A DNA stretch of 34,518 bases from an uncultured Altererythrobacter sp. Its GTDB lineage: Bacteria; Pseudomonadota; Alphaproteobacteria; Sphingomonadales; Sphingomonadaceae. Made by a program: the position numbers and the translations under genes. Shown here piece after piece: positions 10,001 through 18,270 of this stretch (position 1 is the first letter of the stretch; each line of letters starts with the position of its first letter). Below the pieces are notes generated by a model. That model had not been told where the DNA came from and searched no databases. It saw nothing but the letters and a program-made list of their open reading frames with translations. The stretch is taken from positions 1 to 34,518 of the forward strand of contig CAMPIA010000001.1 of NCBI GenBank assembly GCA_946886175.1. The letters run 5' to 3'.

Positions 10001-10370
10001 CGTCGCGCTCCACGGTCCGGGGTATTCGGGCGAGACGCCGCTGGTAAACAAGTACTTCTTCGAGGACGGCACCGACGTCACCCAGTGGCACGAATACGCG
10101 GTCGAATGGTCGGCGGATGAACTCATCTTCGAGGTCGACGGTCGGGAGATCTACCGCGTCACCCGCCCGATGGTGGAGCACTACGGCGAATGGGTGTTCG
10201 ACACGCCCAAATACGTCATCGTCAACTTCGCACTGGGCGGCGCCTATCCGTTCAAGACCAACGGGATCGAGGAACCCTACAATGGCCTTCCCGCGGAAAC
10301 GGTCGCGCGGATCAAGGAAGGCGAAATCCGGATGGAGGTCGACTGGGTCCGCGTTCACGCCGCCGATTGA
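7083..10370 (+). CDS. GH3-GH16 fusion beta-glucanase lipoprotein
   Basis: This 1095-residue protein joins two glycosidases. The N-terminus (residues 1-17) has a lipoprotein-like signal ending in ATAGC with C17 as the candidate lipid anchor. Residues about 55-640 form a GH3 enzyme of the ExoP/barley ExoI type: KH at 248-249, nucleophile D327 in GFVVGDWNG, and acid/base E523 in GETPYAEMQGD. Residues about 650-820 resemble the extra beta-sandwich seen in ExoP-like enzymes. Residues about 835-1095 form a GH16 laminarinase-type domain with catalytic motif GEIDILE (E959, D961, E964). The GH16 part should cut beta-1,3 or mixed beta-1,3/1,4 glucan internally, and the GH3 part should release glucose from the ends. 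Every catalytic residue is intact. It is probably anchored to a membrane, facing the periplasm or the cell surface. Confidence 0.93.
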   Translation: MDWRIGIATLALATAGCGGALTQEGVSGPLAQATADPANWPAASSPDALTDRETEARIDQLLARMSLEQKVGQLIQADIGSIQPADLADYPLGSILAGGNSGPYGDERASAAEWNRLVREFRAASLANGENGVAIPIVFGVDAVHGHNNIPNATVFPHNIGLGAAHDPDLIQRIGAATAREIAASGIEWTFAPTLAVPRDPRWGRTYEGYSSDPALVAAYAEAMVEGLQGDLVAGDPLADGKVAATAKHFLADGGTHNGIDQGDARVSESELVRVHAAGYPAAIEAGALTVMASFSSWNGAKHHGNRSLLTDVLKQRMGFDGFVVGDWNGHGQVAGCTVTSCPASVNAGLDMFMAPDSWKDLYTNTLAQARDGTIAQARIEDAVRRILRVKAKLGLLDDPMRERADFAAIGSADHLALAREAVAKSLVLLKNNGSILPIEPGADVLIAGPGADDMAMQNGGWTVSWQGTDVTKADFTNGQTIWQALSAAVREAGGTATLSADGSFADKPDVAVVVFGETPYAEMQGDVPTLDYQPTGADDLALLQRLKAQGIPVVSVFLSGRPMFTSPEINASDAFVAAWLPGTQANGVADVLVARRSGEPAHDFTGTLPFAWPADARSPIEEPLFARGYGLSYASPGTVPALSEELGVDLAEALNLDTFFADGRAQEPWVLSVSDAGGKRPIESAATTSPGGAVSVRSVDVTAQEDGKAFVWTGPGQVLIEGPPADLARRYEARDALHVALRVDDPGDGGARLALHGGSVPLGPWLAASPSGEVATLRVPLRCLAASGEELERVGTALRIDGDAGLALTLLDARLDDGGNDDTCPGEVDGAEPGTLIFSDEFNTGSLDRGKWNVVGPTFWVNNEQQAYVDSPETVHFLPAGAVPGAEDGVLVLQPRFSEGFETPSGRKADFVSGRINTKGKFDFTHGRAAARIRMPDATGVWPAFWLLGNGEWPATGEIDILEYVGEKDWVGVALHGPGYSGETPLVNKYFFEDGTDVTQWHEYAVEWSADELIFEVDGREIYRVTRPMVEHYGEWVFDTPKYVIVNFALGGAYPFKTNGIEEPYNGLPAETVARIKEGEIRMEVDWVRVHAAD

Positions 10371-10396
10371 GCGGCCCCACGCCAGGCCGATAGAAG

Positions 10397-10431
10397 GCCC
10401 CGGGGCCGGAGCGGAACTCCGGGCCCGGGGC
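10397..10431. terminator. GC-rich hairpin between convergent genes
   Basis: GCCCCGGGGCCGGAG (10397-10411) pairs with CTCCGGGCCCGGGGC (10417-10431) across a five-base loop, giving a 15-bp stem with one mismatch. It lies in the 74-base gap between the stops of the convergent GH3-GH16 and autotransporter genes. The flanks lack a clear T-run, so it may work as a bidirectional attenuating hairpin rather than a textbook terminator. Confidence 0.6.
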
Positions 10432-10444
10432 TTCCTCCCGCCGC

Positions 10445-13400
10445 TTAGAACGCGACCTTGGCCGTGACGCGCGCGCCATGGCTGGTGCGGTCGGACGCGA
10501 GGGTGCCCGAGTAGGCGGCACCCACGCTGAACGCGCCGCTCGCGTAGTCGAAGCCAGCCTCCAACTCGGCCGAATTCTCGGGGATCGCGAGGCCTCTGAC
10601 GGCGAAGTTCGGCCCGCCGGCGGCGAAGCGCGCGCCGATCAGCGCGGTGCGGTCGCCGAAGGCATGGTTCCAGGCGGCCGAGAGGTAGGGCCGGAAGCCC
10701 TCGCCTTCGGCGTTGAACCGGGCCCTGGCGCCGAGGCTGAGGAACGTGGTCTTCTGCTCGGCCTCGCTCACCGCCAGCGCGGCGGTGCCGCCCGTTTCGG
10801 TGAACGCATCGCTTTCGGTCCGCACATGCGCGAGCCGGGCGAATGGGGTGACCGCAATGCTGCCTGCCATCACTTCGTAGCCCAGTTCGCCGAAGACCTG
10901 CAGCGTGTTCGCGTCACGGTCCGACGCGAGGGTCTGCGCCAGTGGCGCGCCCGAGATTCCCCGTGTGGTCTCCACATCGTGCCAGGCGTAGCTGATGCCC
11001 GCCGCCCCGTGGAACCCGCCGGGCGCGCTCACCGTGGCGTGGGCGGCGAGGTATTTGCTCTCCGCTTCGGCCGCATCGCGACGGCCGTCGAGGTCGAAGT
11101 CCGAGCTGCCGAGACCGCCCGAGACCGCGGCCGCGAAACCCTCGCCGCCGAAGCCCACGCCGGCGACCAGCCCCTTGTGATCGGTTTCCATTCCGAAGTT
11201 GCGCGCGCTGCCGTCGAACTCGCCCCACCCGCCGAAGGCCGAGCCCCAGACGAACATTCCCGTCTCGTCCGGCGCGGCCATGCCGAGCAGGGCGTTGCGC
11301 AAATGACGGCTGTCGTCGGTCAGGCCGGTAATCGTGCTGGCGAGCACTTCGCCCGACAGGTCGCCAAAGGTCGACCGCGCGGTCGCGGCATTCTGCACCA
11401 GCACCGCTTCGAACAGCGGATTGTCGATGCCGAGCGCCTGAACCGCGCCGGCGACGCCGGCCTGGTTCGGGTTCACCGCGACGTCGGCGAAGGCGATATC
11501 GTTGCGGTAGAGCGAAAGAGTCACCGCATCGGCGCCGTAACGCAGCAGCGGATCGAGGAACGCGAGGTCGGTGGTCACCGAACCGAACGCGCCTGTGACC
11601 CCTTCCGCGCCGGTCACGATCACGTAGTCGGTGCGCGGGGCGTAGTCGCCGTCTTCCGCCAGGACAGCGACGCTCGCGGTATCGGCGATGGTCACTTCGC
11701 CGGTCGCATCGACCCGATCGCCCTCGCCCGCGGCATTGACCTCGACCTCGTAGATCGAGCCGGCGGCGAAGTTCAGATCGCCGTTGACGGTCAGTCGGCC
11801 GATCGAATTGCCCGGAGCCAGGGTGCCACCACCGGCCAGCGTGGTGTCGCCCACCGTCCCGTTGCCGCCCAAGGTGCCGCCGGCGTTGACCGTGACACTC
11901 GAAACGATCGAGCCGTTGACCGCCAGCGTGCCGGAGTTGACGTCGGTCGGACCGGTATAAGTGCTGTCGCCGGTGAGGTTGAGGATACCCTCCCCATCCT
12001 TGACGATTCCGCCCATGCCTTCGATCACGCCGGCGAACTCGGTGTTTTCTTCCTGTTCGATCGTGAGCGTCTGCTCGCCGAGTGCGACCGTTGCTTCCTG
12101 CCCGCCCTCGAGGCCGCCGATCGTCTGATCCTTGCCGGTGATGTCGAGCGTACCGCCGTCTTCCAGGTTGAAGTCGGTCTCCGGGTCGATCGTGCCGCCA
12201 ATCCGCACTGCGCCGCCCATGATGTTGGTCACACCCTCGAAGGCGTAGTCGCCCATGAAGGTCAGCACGCCGGCGCCGAATTTGTCGAGCACGCCCGAGC
12301 CGGAGAAGGCGCCGAGGAAGTCGTAGTCGTCCGAACGGTTGAAGACGAAGCGGCCGTCGTTGACGATGTCGCCCGCAAAAGCGCCTTCGGTGCCGCCCGC
12401 GCCGAGCTGGAAGAACCCGTCGCCCGCGGTCGTCACATCGCCCGCCAGCGTACCGGTGAGGATCATGCCGCCGTTGGAGACGGTCGTCCCGCCGGTATAG
12501 GCCAGCGTATCGGTGTCGACGGTGAACACCGCCTCGCCGATCAGCTCGACCCCGCCGGTACCGTCGATCGTGAGCGCGTCGAGCGCGGAGACCGCGTCGT
12601 TCTCGCTGAAGTTGAGCACGAGCAGGCCGTTGGTCGTCACCGCGGAGGTGGCGATGGGCGACGTCAGGCCATCCTCGCCGAGATCGACCTCGTTGACCTG
12701 AAGCGCACCGCCCTGGGCAATCGTGACGCTGCCGAACGCGCCGACCGGTCCGGTGGTGGACCAGTACCCCGACGCAACCGAAAGGCTTTCGAAGCCGAGC
12801 GACGCGCCCAGTTCCTGCGCTTCGGTGAGTTCGAGCACATCGCCCGCGAGCGTCAGGCTATCCGCGCCGTCGCCCGCGTCGACCGCGCCGGTGATGTCGC
12901 TGCCGGTGCGCAGGATCACGCTGTCGTCGAACGCGCCCAGCGCGACCGCGACTCCGCCGCCCCCCCTGAGCACGCCGGCATTATCGAGCGCGGTCTGCGT
13001 CACCGAGGTAAATGCCGCGCCGGTTCCGCCCGCGATCGTGCCGCTGTTGACCACCGTGACCGCGCCGCCCGCGTTGCTTTCCACGCCAGTCGCGCCGCCG
13101 CTGATCGTGCCGCTGTTGGTGAGCGAAAGCGTACCGGTCGTGCCGTGGCCCAGGCCCAGCGTCGCACCGCTGATCGTGCCGCTGTTCGTGACGGTCACAG
13201 CCGCGAGACCGGCGTTGAACTGCGCCCCTGCGTCGCTTTCGCTGGCGATCGTGCCGCTGTTGACGAGGGTGCCAGTCAGACCGGCGTCTTCACCGTCGAA
13301 CTGGCTCTGGATGACGACGCCGCCGAGGGCGCCCTCGATCGCGCCGGCGTTGTCGATGGAACCCCCGCCGGAGAGGATGACCCCCAGCCGGTCGCCTTCG

Positions 13401-16303
13401 ATGGTCCCTGTGGCGCGGTTGGTTACGCTGGCGGCGTAATCGCTCGCGGCCTGCCCCTCGAACCGGAACATCGACACGCCGTCCGCGCCGGGCGCGCCCG
13501 TGCCGGCGATCGTGCCGCTGTTGGCCACGCTGCCGCCGCCGATCAGCCGCACGCCGTCGTTGCTTTCGCCCGCGATCGTGCCGCTGTTCTCGACTGTCGT
13601 GCCGGCGGCGAGGAACACGAGTTCGCCTAGCTCTTCGTCGAACAGATACACGGTGGTGATGCCCGAACCCGCGCCCGAAATCGTCCCGCTGTTCACGACG
13701 CTCGAATCGGCGGTTCCGATAGTGACGCCCGCATCGGGAACGTCGTCGAAGCCGTCGTAGGTGCCCTCGCCGCGGATCGTGCCGGCGTTGGTCAGCATCA
13801 GCGTGCCCCCGGCAGCGCCGTAAATGCCCGAAGTGGCGCCGGTGATGACGCCCCCTGCCGCATTGGTGATCGCCAGATCGGCGAGCGAGCCGTGCGATAC
13901 GCCGACACCGAACTCGCTGGAGATCGTGCCGCTGTTTTCGAGCGTCGCGGTCGTCATGTCGCTGCCGAAACCGACGCCGTACCCATCGCCGGCACTGCCG
14001 CCGAAATCGCCGGTGCCGGTGATCGTGCCGGCGTTGACGACGCGGGCGCTGAGACCGCTGCGATCCTCGCCCGGATCGGTGTTGAGCGCGGTGCCCTGGA
14101 TGAAGATGCCGCCCGCGACGCCGGTAATGCCGCCGTCGTTGATCACCTCGCCCCCGCCCGAGAGGATTACGCCGAAACGCTGGCCGGCGATCTCGCCCTC
14201 GGCCTGGTTGGTGACGAGCGCGCCGTAATCCTCGTTCGCCTGATCGGTGTAGGCGAACATCGAGATGCCATCGGCAAACTCCTCGACGTTACCGGAGATG
14301 GTGCCGCTGTTGGTCACGCTGCCTCCGCCGATCAGGCGGACGCCATCGTCGTTGTCGCCAGTGATCGTGCCGCTGTTGACCACCGTAGTGCCGGTGGCGC
14401 GGCCTTCGAGCTGGCTGGCTTCCGGGTTGAAATAGTTGGCGGTCGTGATGCCCAAGCGGGTGCCGGAAATGGTCCCGCTGTTGATGATCGTATTCGCATC
14501 GCCCGAGACCGTCACCCCCGCATCGGGGGGCGCGTCGAAGCCGAGGTTGCCGCCGTCGCCGCGGATGGTCCCGGCGTTGGTGAGCGTGAGCTGTCCCAGT
14601 TCGACATGCACGCCCGACCCTGCGCCGGCGATCTCGCCGCCTTCGGCATTGTCGATCAGCGCCTGGCCCGCGTCGTAGGTGTTCACGTAAACGCCGTCGC
14701 TGCCGAGGCCGAGGATTTCTCCGCCGTTGGTGAGCGTGAACGTATCGATCCGGCCGAAAACGACCACGGCCTCGGCCAGGTTGCCCTGGATCAGGCCGCT
14801 GTTGGTGATCGTCCCGTCGACGCCATCTTCGCCGTTCTGGATCAGCACACCGGCGCCGTTGCCGATGATATCGCCCGCGTTGTCGACCGTGCCGCCCGAC
14901 GAAAGGGCGACGCCCGAACGGTCGCCGAGGATCTGACCGTCCGCGGTATTGGTCACGCTCGCTTCGTATTCTGCGAGATCCTGCCCTTCGAAAACGAACA
15001 TCGAAACGCCATCGGTGCCGCCGGGCGAGGAATTGACCCCCTGAATCGTCCCGCTGTTGATCACCGTGCCGCCGCCGACGAGCCGAACCGCGTCGTTGTT
15101 CGTGCCGATGATCGTGCCGCTGTTGACGATGTCGGTTCCGACGGCGCGATGAACCGGCGCCGTGTCGCCGGGAAGCTGCGAGGGGCCGGTGACGATGCCA
15201 TGGATATTGCCCTGGATCGTGCCCGAGTTGGTGATCTGCGCGTCGGGCGTCAGGATATTGACGGCCGAATTGCCATCGCTCCGAACCAGCCCGGCGTTGT
15301 CGAGCGTCAACGTCCCGTTCGACGAATTGATCGCGACGAAGCCGCCCGAGGTGATTTCGCCACTTTCGGCATTGTTGACGATGAGATCGCCCGTCGATCC
15401 GCCGAATACCGCGGTCGTCTGCGCAGCGATCACGCCGCTGTTGTCGATCGTCGCCGATGCGAGAGAGGCGTTGGCCAGTACACCCAGGAAACCCTCGATC
15501 CGGCCGCTGTTGTCGAGCGTGGCGATCCGACCGGACTGCTGCGCATTGGCGGTCAGGATCACGCCGAACGGGTTGACGCCGGACGCGGGCGCGCCGGTGC
15601 TGCGGATTGTGCCCGCATTGTCGATCGTTCCGCCGCCGCCCAGCAGCACGCCGTAAAGCTGCCCTTCGATCAGCCCGTCTTCGGTGTTGCTGATCGATCC
15701 CACCCCGGTCACGTCGCTTCGCGTCGCTTCGGGGAACTCGGCAACGATCGCACCGATCGCCTGCGCGCCCAGCGCCGGATCGCCGGTCAGGGCCTGGATC
15801 GTGCCGCTGTTGACCACCGCGCCGCCGCCGATCAGCGCCACGCCGGTGCCCGCCTCGCCGCGGATCAGGCCGGAATTGGCGACCGAGGTGTTCTCCGCCA
15901 GCGCCTGCGATGGAAGCGGATTGCCATTCGCGTCCTCGCCGAAGAAATAGCCGGTCGTGACGCCGTTGGCGGCGCCCGAAATCTCGCCCCGATTGTTCAC
16001 GGTGGAGTTCGGCTGCGCGATCACGATTCCGCCGCTCGGCCGCATCTGGTCGCTGCCGAAGCTCTGTCCGTTGCCGCGAACCGTGCCATCGTTTTCGACT
16101 TCGACCGGTCCGTTGTCGGCGTAAATGCCGATATCGTCGCCCTCGACGGTCTCGCCCTCGACGATCGTCACCTCGAGCAGTTCGGGCTGGTCGTTGTGAA
16201 CGCCGAAGGCTGCCTGCGCCTGCGCTGCAGGAGCGAGGTTCAGGACCGAAAGACCGATGATCGCGCTCGTTGCGAGCAACTGCGCCTTGGACAACTTATT
16301 CAT
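10445..16303 (-). CDS. Giant type V autotransporter, repeat-rich passenger
   Basis: This 1952-residue protein has a signal peptide ending PAAQAQA, a long beta-helical passenger and a C-terminal autotransporter barrel (about 1680-1952) ending RVTAKVAF. The passenger (about 50-1110) is built from dozens of short units of the form NSGTIxG and DNAGxI, typical of a beta-solenoid. These are organised into four larger repeats of about 250 residues. Autotransporter-associated (PATR-type) repeats follow near residues 1345-1455, with motifs LTGDSTYTGPTDVNSGTL and GGTLAPGNSIG. Type V proteins export their own passenger, usually as an adhesin or surface fibre. No protease motif was recognised. GGGAG lies about 10 bases before the ATG. 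The gene is on the same strand as, and downstream of, the kinase-FHA-phosphatase set. Confidence 0.93.
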   Translation of the reverse strand: MNKLSKAQLLATSAIIGLSVLNLAPAAQAQAAFGVHNDQPELLEVTIVEGETVEGDDIGIYADNGPVEVENDGTVRGNGQSFGSDQMRPSGGIVIAQPNSTVNNRGEISGAANGVTTGYFFGEDANGNPLPSQALAENTSVANSGLIRGEAGTGVALIGGGAVVNSGTIQALTGDPALGAQAIGAIVAEFPEATRSDVTGVGSISNTEDGLIEGQLYGVLLGGGGTIDNAGTIRSTGAPASGVNPFGVILTANAQQSGRIATLDNSGRIEGFLGVLANASLASATIDNSGVIAAQTTAVFGGSTGDLIVNNAESGEITSGGFVAINSSNGTLTLDNAGLVRSDGNSAVNILTPDAQITNSGTIQGNIHGIVTGPSQLPGDTAPVHRAVGTDIVNSGTIIGTNNDAVRLVGGGTVINSGTIQGVNSSPGGTDGVSMFVFEGQDLAEYEASVTNTADGQILGDRSGVALSSGGTVDNAGDIIGNGAGVLIQNGEDGVDGTITNSGLIQGNLAEAVVVFGRIDTFTLTNGGEILGLGSDGVYVNTYDAGQALIDNAEGGEIAGAGSGVHVELGQLTLTNAGTIRGDGGNLGFDAPPDAGVTVSGDANTIINSGTISGTRLGITTANYFNPEASQLEGRATGTTVVNSGTITGDNDDGVRLIGGGSVTNSGTISGNVEEFADGISMFAYTDQANEDYGALVTNQAEGEIAGQRFGVILSGGGEVINDGGITGVAGGIFIQGTALNTDPGEDRSGLSARVVNAGTITGTGDFGGSAGDGYGVGFGSDMTTATLENSGTISSEFGVGVSHGSLADLAITNAAGGVITGATSGIYGAAGGTLMLTNAGTIRGEGTYDGFDDVPDAGVTIGTADSSVVNSGTISGAGSGITTVYLFDEELGELVFLAAGTTVENSGTIAGESNDGVRLIGGGSVANSGTIAGTGAPGADGVSMFRFEGQAASDYAASVTNRATGTIEGDRLGVILSGGGSIDNAGAIEGALGGVVIQSQFDGEDAGLTGTLVNSGTIASESDAGAQFNAGLAAVTVTNSGTISGATLGLGHGTTGTLSLTNSGTISGGATGVESNAGGAVTVVNSGTIAGGTGAAFTSVTQTALDNAGVLRGGGGVAVALGAFDDSVILRTGSDITGAVDAGDGADSLTLAGDVLELTEAQELGASLGFESLSVASGYWSTTGPVGAFGSVTIAQGGALQVNEVDLGEDGLTSPIATSAVTTNGLLVLNFSENDAVSALDALTIDGTGGVELIGEAVFTVDTDTLAYTGGTTVSNGGMILTGTLAGDVTTAGDGFFQLGAGGTEGAFAGDIVNDGRFVFNRSDDYDFLGAFSGSGVLDKFGAGVLTFMGDYAFEGVTNIMGGAVRIGGTIDPETDFNLEDGGTLDITGKDQTIGGLEGGQEATVALGEQTLTIEQEENTEFAGVIEGMGGIVKDGEGILNLTGDSTYTGPTDVNSGTLAVNGSIVSSVTVNAGGTLGGNGTVGDTTLAGGGTLAPGNSIGRLTVNGDLNFAAGSIYEVEVNAAGEGDRVDATGEVTIADTASVAVLAEDGDYAPRTDYVIVTGAEGVTGAFGSVTTDLAFLDPLLRYGADAVTLSLYRNDIAFADVAVNPNQAGVAGAVQALGIDNPLFEAVLVQNAATARSTFGDLSGEVLASTITGLTDDSRHLRNALLGMAAPDETGMFVWGSAFGGWGEFDGSARNFGMETDHKGLVAGVGFGGEGFAAAVSGGLGSSDFDLDGRRDAAEAESKYLAAHATVSAPGGFHGAAGISYAWHDVETTRGISGAPLAQTLASDRDANTLQVFGELGYEVMAGSIAVTPFARLAHVRTESDAFTETGGTAALAVSEAEQKTTFLSLGARARFNAEGEGFRPYLSAAWNHAFGDRTALIGARFAAGGPNFAVRGLAIPENSAELEAGFDYASGAFSVGAAYSGTLASDRTSHGARVTAKVAF
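13150..15970 (-). repeat. Four tandem ~250-codon repeats within the autotransporter
   Basis: The conserved RLIGGG-type anchor (seen on the plus strand as the reverse complement) recurs at 13541, 14330, 15077 and 15830. The spacings are 789, 747 and 753 bases, all multiples of three. Each unit carries, in order, a TTxYxF-like turn, NSGTIxGxxxDGVRLIGGG, DGxSMF, a GxxxGVxLSGGGxxxNxG segment and a GVxIQ strand. The N-terminal unit (anchor 15830) is the most diverged. The repeats probably arose by internal duplication of the beta-solenoid. Confidence 0.8.
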
Positions 16304-16528
16304 GGCAGGACGACTCCCCAGGATCGATACACATGTGCGGAGGCATCGGCGGCGACGCGCTCTCGCGCGTGCCGTCCATGTGCTCCGCTTTTGCTCTTTG
16401 CGCCCCGTGGGTGCGGCCGCGCGGGCCGCCCCTTACGATTTGTAACGGATAGCTAATTCACTTGCCTGCCAGCCGTCTACCAAATGAAATTTAGGGGAGG
16501 CGTGCCCTTGGCCCCGGCTCTCAGGGGA
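16304..16528. other. Intergenic stretch upstream of the autotransporter
   Basis: These 225 bases separate the phosphatase stop from the autotransporter start. The only clear element is the autotransporter ribosome site (GGGAG on the minus strand near 16315). The stretch around 16430-16500 is richer in A and T than its surroundings and probably contains the autotransporter promoter, but I could not fix -35 and -10 boxes. No convincing terminator was seen for the phosphatase operon. Confidence 0.35.
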
Positions 16529-17257
16529 TCAGCCGAACTCGACCAGCGCGAACGAGATATTATCGCCGCCGTCGCGCTGAAGCGCGTTGGTGAGCAGCCG
16601 ACCGGCCTGCGCCTCGAGGGGATCGGCGTTCGCCACGTCGCGGTCGCACAGCGAGCGCGAGAGGCCGTCGGAGCACAGCAGCAGCCGGTCGCCTTGCAGA
16701 ACACGATGCGAGGTCCGATCGACTTTCAACTCCTCGCCGACGCCGAGCGCATTGGTAATGACGTTGGCGCGCGGGTGGTGCGCCGCCTGCTCCGGCGTAA
16801 GCGCGCCGGCATCGACGAGCTGCTGCACGACGCTGTGGTCGCGGGTCAGGAGCCGCAATGCGCCTCGGCGGATCAGATAGCCGCGGCTGTCGCCCGCCCA
16901 GTACAGATCGGCCCGATCGCCGTGGGCGTGCAGTACCATGGCCGTGGTGCCGCCCCGACCGCCGCTGGCGCCCAGGATCGCGGCGTTGGCGGCGGCCAGC
17001 GCGCGCTCGATCGCCTCGGAAGCGACGGGTGCCGGGATATCGGCGAGATGGCCGATCAGCATCTCTGCCGCCTCGCCTCCGCCGCTATGGCCGCCCATCC
17101 CGTCGGCGACCGCCCAGAGGCCCGCTTCGGGCCGCTCGAGCACGCGATCCTCGTTGATCTCGCGCACGCGTCCGACATGGCTGCGGGCGGTCGAACCGAT
17201 CCGCAATTCGGTTGAGTCACCTCGACGCCCGCCGAGCCGCCTCAGGATCGCATTCAC
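16529..17257 (-). CDS. PP2C-family Ser/Thr protein phosphatase (PppA-like)
   Basis: This 242-residue metal-dependent phosphatase removes phosphate from Ser/Thr. PP2C motifs are complete: NEDR (35-38), VADGMGGH (D52), GGTTA, WAGDSRGYL, LLLCSDGL and the C-terminal GGDNIS. The start is GTG at 17257, whose bases overlap the TGA stop of the FHA gene (GTGA), suggesting translational coupling; a longer upstream reading exists in the same frame but only shadows the FHA gene. With the kinase and FHA protein upstream it forms the trio that controls T6SS in Pseudomonas (PpkA-Fha1-PppA), where the phosphatase resets the FHA protein. No T6SS structural gene is in view, so its target here is uncertain. Confidence 0.9.
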   Translation of the reverse strand: MNAILRRLGGRRGDSTELRIGSTARSHVGRVREINEDRVLERPEAGLWAVADGMGGHSGGGEAAEMLIGHLADIPAPVASEAIERALAAANAAILGASGGRGGTTAMVLHAHGDRADLYWAGDSRGYLIRRGALRLLTRDHSVVQQLVDAGALTPEQAAHHPRANVITNALGVGEELKVDRTSHRVLQGDRLLLCSDGLSRSLCDRDVANADPLEAQAGRLLTNALQRDGGDNISFALVEFG

Positions 17258-18270
17258 GCGGAATCGCCCCGATTGAGCGTCGCTTCGGTGCGGTCGTAGG
17301 CGACCACGAACGCCTGATCGAGCGCGCCCGGATTGCCGCCGCCGATCTCTTCGGCGAGCCCGGCATGGCGGCGACCGGTCTCTTCCGTCAGCAGCGCGGC
17401 GCGGCTCCTGAGCAGCGTCGGGCGGGCGGTGACCGCGGCCTCGATCGCCTCGGGGTCGAACCGATCCACCGCATAGCGCAAGCTGCCCTGCATTCCGGCG
17501 AAGGTCGCCACGAGGTGCCGCTTCACGTCGCGAAAGGACGACTGCACCGCCGCCGGTCCCGATAGAAATCCCGACGAGCCCGCGAGCAGCAGGTCGACCG
17601 CCAGGCGCTGCGACGGAGCCCATTTGAACGGGTTGTTGCCTTCACCCGAAATCGTCGTCCGATTGAGCTGGTAGCGCGAGCGGGCGCGGTTGCGTTCGGT
17701 CATGAGATCGCCGATGCCTAGCACCATCTGGCGATAGAGCGCCCCCGCGCGGCGCATGATCTCGGCCGGATCCTCGCTCGACAGGAGCGAGGAATCGAGC
17801 CCCGCACCGTCGCAGAACGCTTCGAGCAACGACCCGTCCACGACCGCCGGCGCCGGGGTCGGCTCGTTCCATTCGCTCGGCACCTCGATCGATTCGCCGA
17901 GCGGCGGGCTCAGGACCATCGTGCGGTCGCCCTGGACGTCGGAGATGGCGGCGTGGGGCGCCCGCGTCGCAACGATGCGGAAGCGGCCCAGGCGAAGCGC
18001 GCCGGGAAGCGGCACCGGGCTTTCTTCCCCGTCGGGGAAGCGCGTTCCGGCGATATCGTCGAACACGCCGTTCGTGCCCGTCACCCGCAGCGCCAGCCCC
18101 TCGTGGTTGACGCGCAGTTCGCAATGCGAGCGCGAGATAGCGCAATCGGGATCGGCGATCGGCCACCCCGCCGCCGGATCGCGCCCGATCGTCAGCACGC
18201 CGGTCTGGAGCAGCCGCGCGTCGATCGGCTGGATCGCATCGTCGGCGTCGAACAGCTGGAGCATGTACAT
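17254..18270 (-). CDS. FHA-domain protein with T6SS TagH/ImpI-type C-terminus
   Basis: This 338-residue protein has an N-terminal FHA domain that should bind phosphothreonine, with GR (29-30), SRSH (46-49) and TNG (66-68) all present. After a linker, the C-terminal part (about 170-330) matches the T6SS-associated FHA C-terminal domain (TagH/Fha1/ImpI), with the signature NPFKW, then GFLSGPAAVQSSFRDVKRH and AGMQGSLRYAVDRFDPEAIE. In Pseudomonas the equivalent protein is phosphorylated by PpkA and switches on T6SS assembly. ATG at 18270 overlaps the kinase stop (TGATG); a second ATG at 18264 is possible. Its 3' end overlaps the phosphatase start. The domain assignment is confident; a T6SS role in this organism is inference. 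Confidence 0.88.
   Translation of the reverse strand: MYMLQLFDADDAIQPIDARLLQTGVLTIGRDPAAGWPIADPDCAISRSHCELRVNHEGLALRVTGTNGVFDDIAGTRFPDGEESPVPLPGALRLGRFRIVATRAPHAAISDVQGDRTMVLSPPLGESIEVPSEWNEPTPAPAVVDGSLLEAFCDGAGLDSSLLSSEDPAEIMRRAGALYRQMVLGIGDLMTERNRARSRYQLNRTTISGEGNNPFKWAPSQRLAVDLLLAGSSGFLSGPAAVQSSFRDVKRHLVATFAGMQGSLRYAVDRFDPEAIEAAVTARPTLLRSRAALLTEETGRRHAGLAEEIGGGNPGALDQAFVVAYDRTEATLNRGDSA

Noticed and set aside
10478..13630. Long open frame (1050 codons) opposite the autotransporter
   Set aside because: It is a GC-rich antisense shadow with skewed Arg/Ala/Asp composition and no recognisable domain; the opposite strand has a complete signal peptide, repeats and barrel.
13000..15850. Regular recurrence of GATCGTGCCGCTGTT looking like a CRISPR array
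   Set aside because: The spacing is irregular and in frame, and the repeat is the reverse complement of codons for NSGTI in the autotransporter.
13892..16456. Second long antisense frame (854 codons) opposite the autotransporter
   Set aside because: Its repetitive low-complexity sequence simply mirrors the NSGTI repeats on the coding strand.
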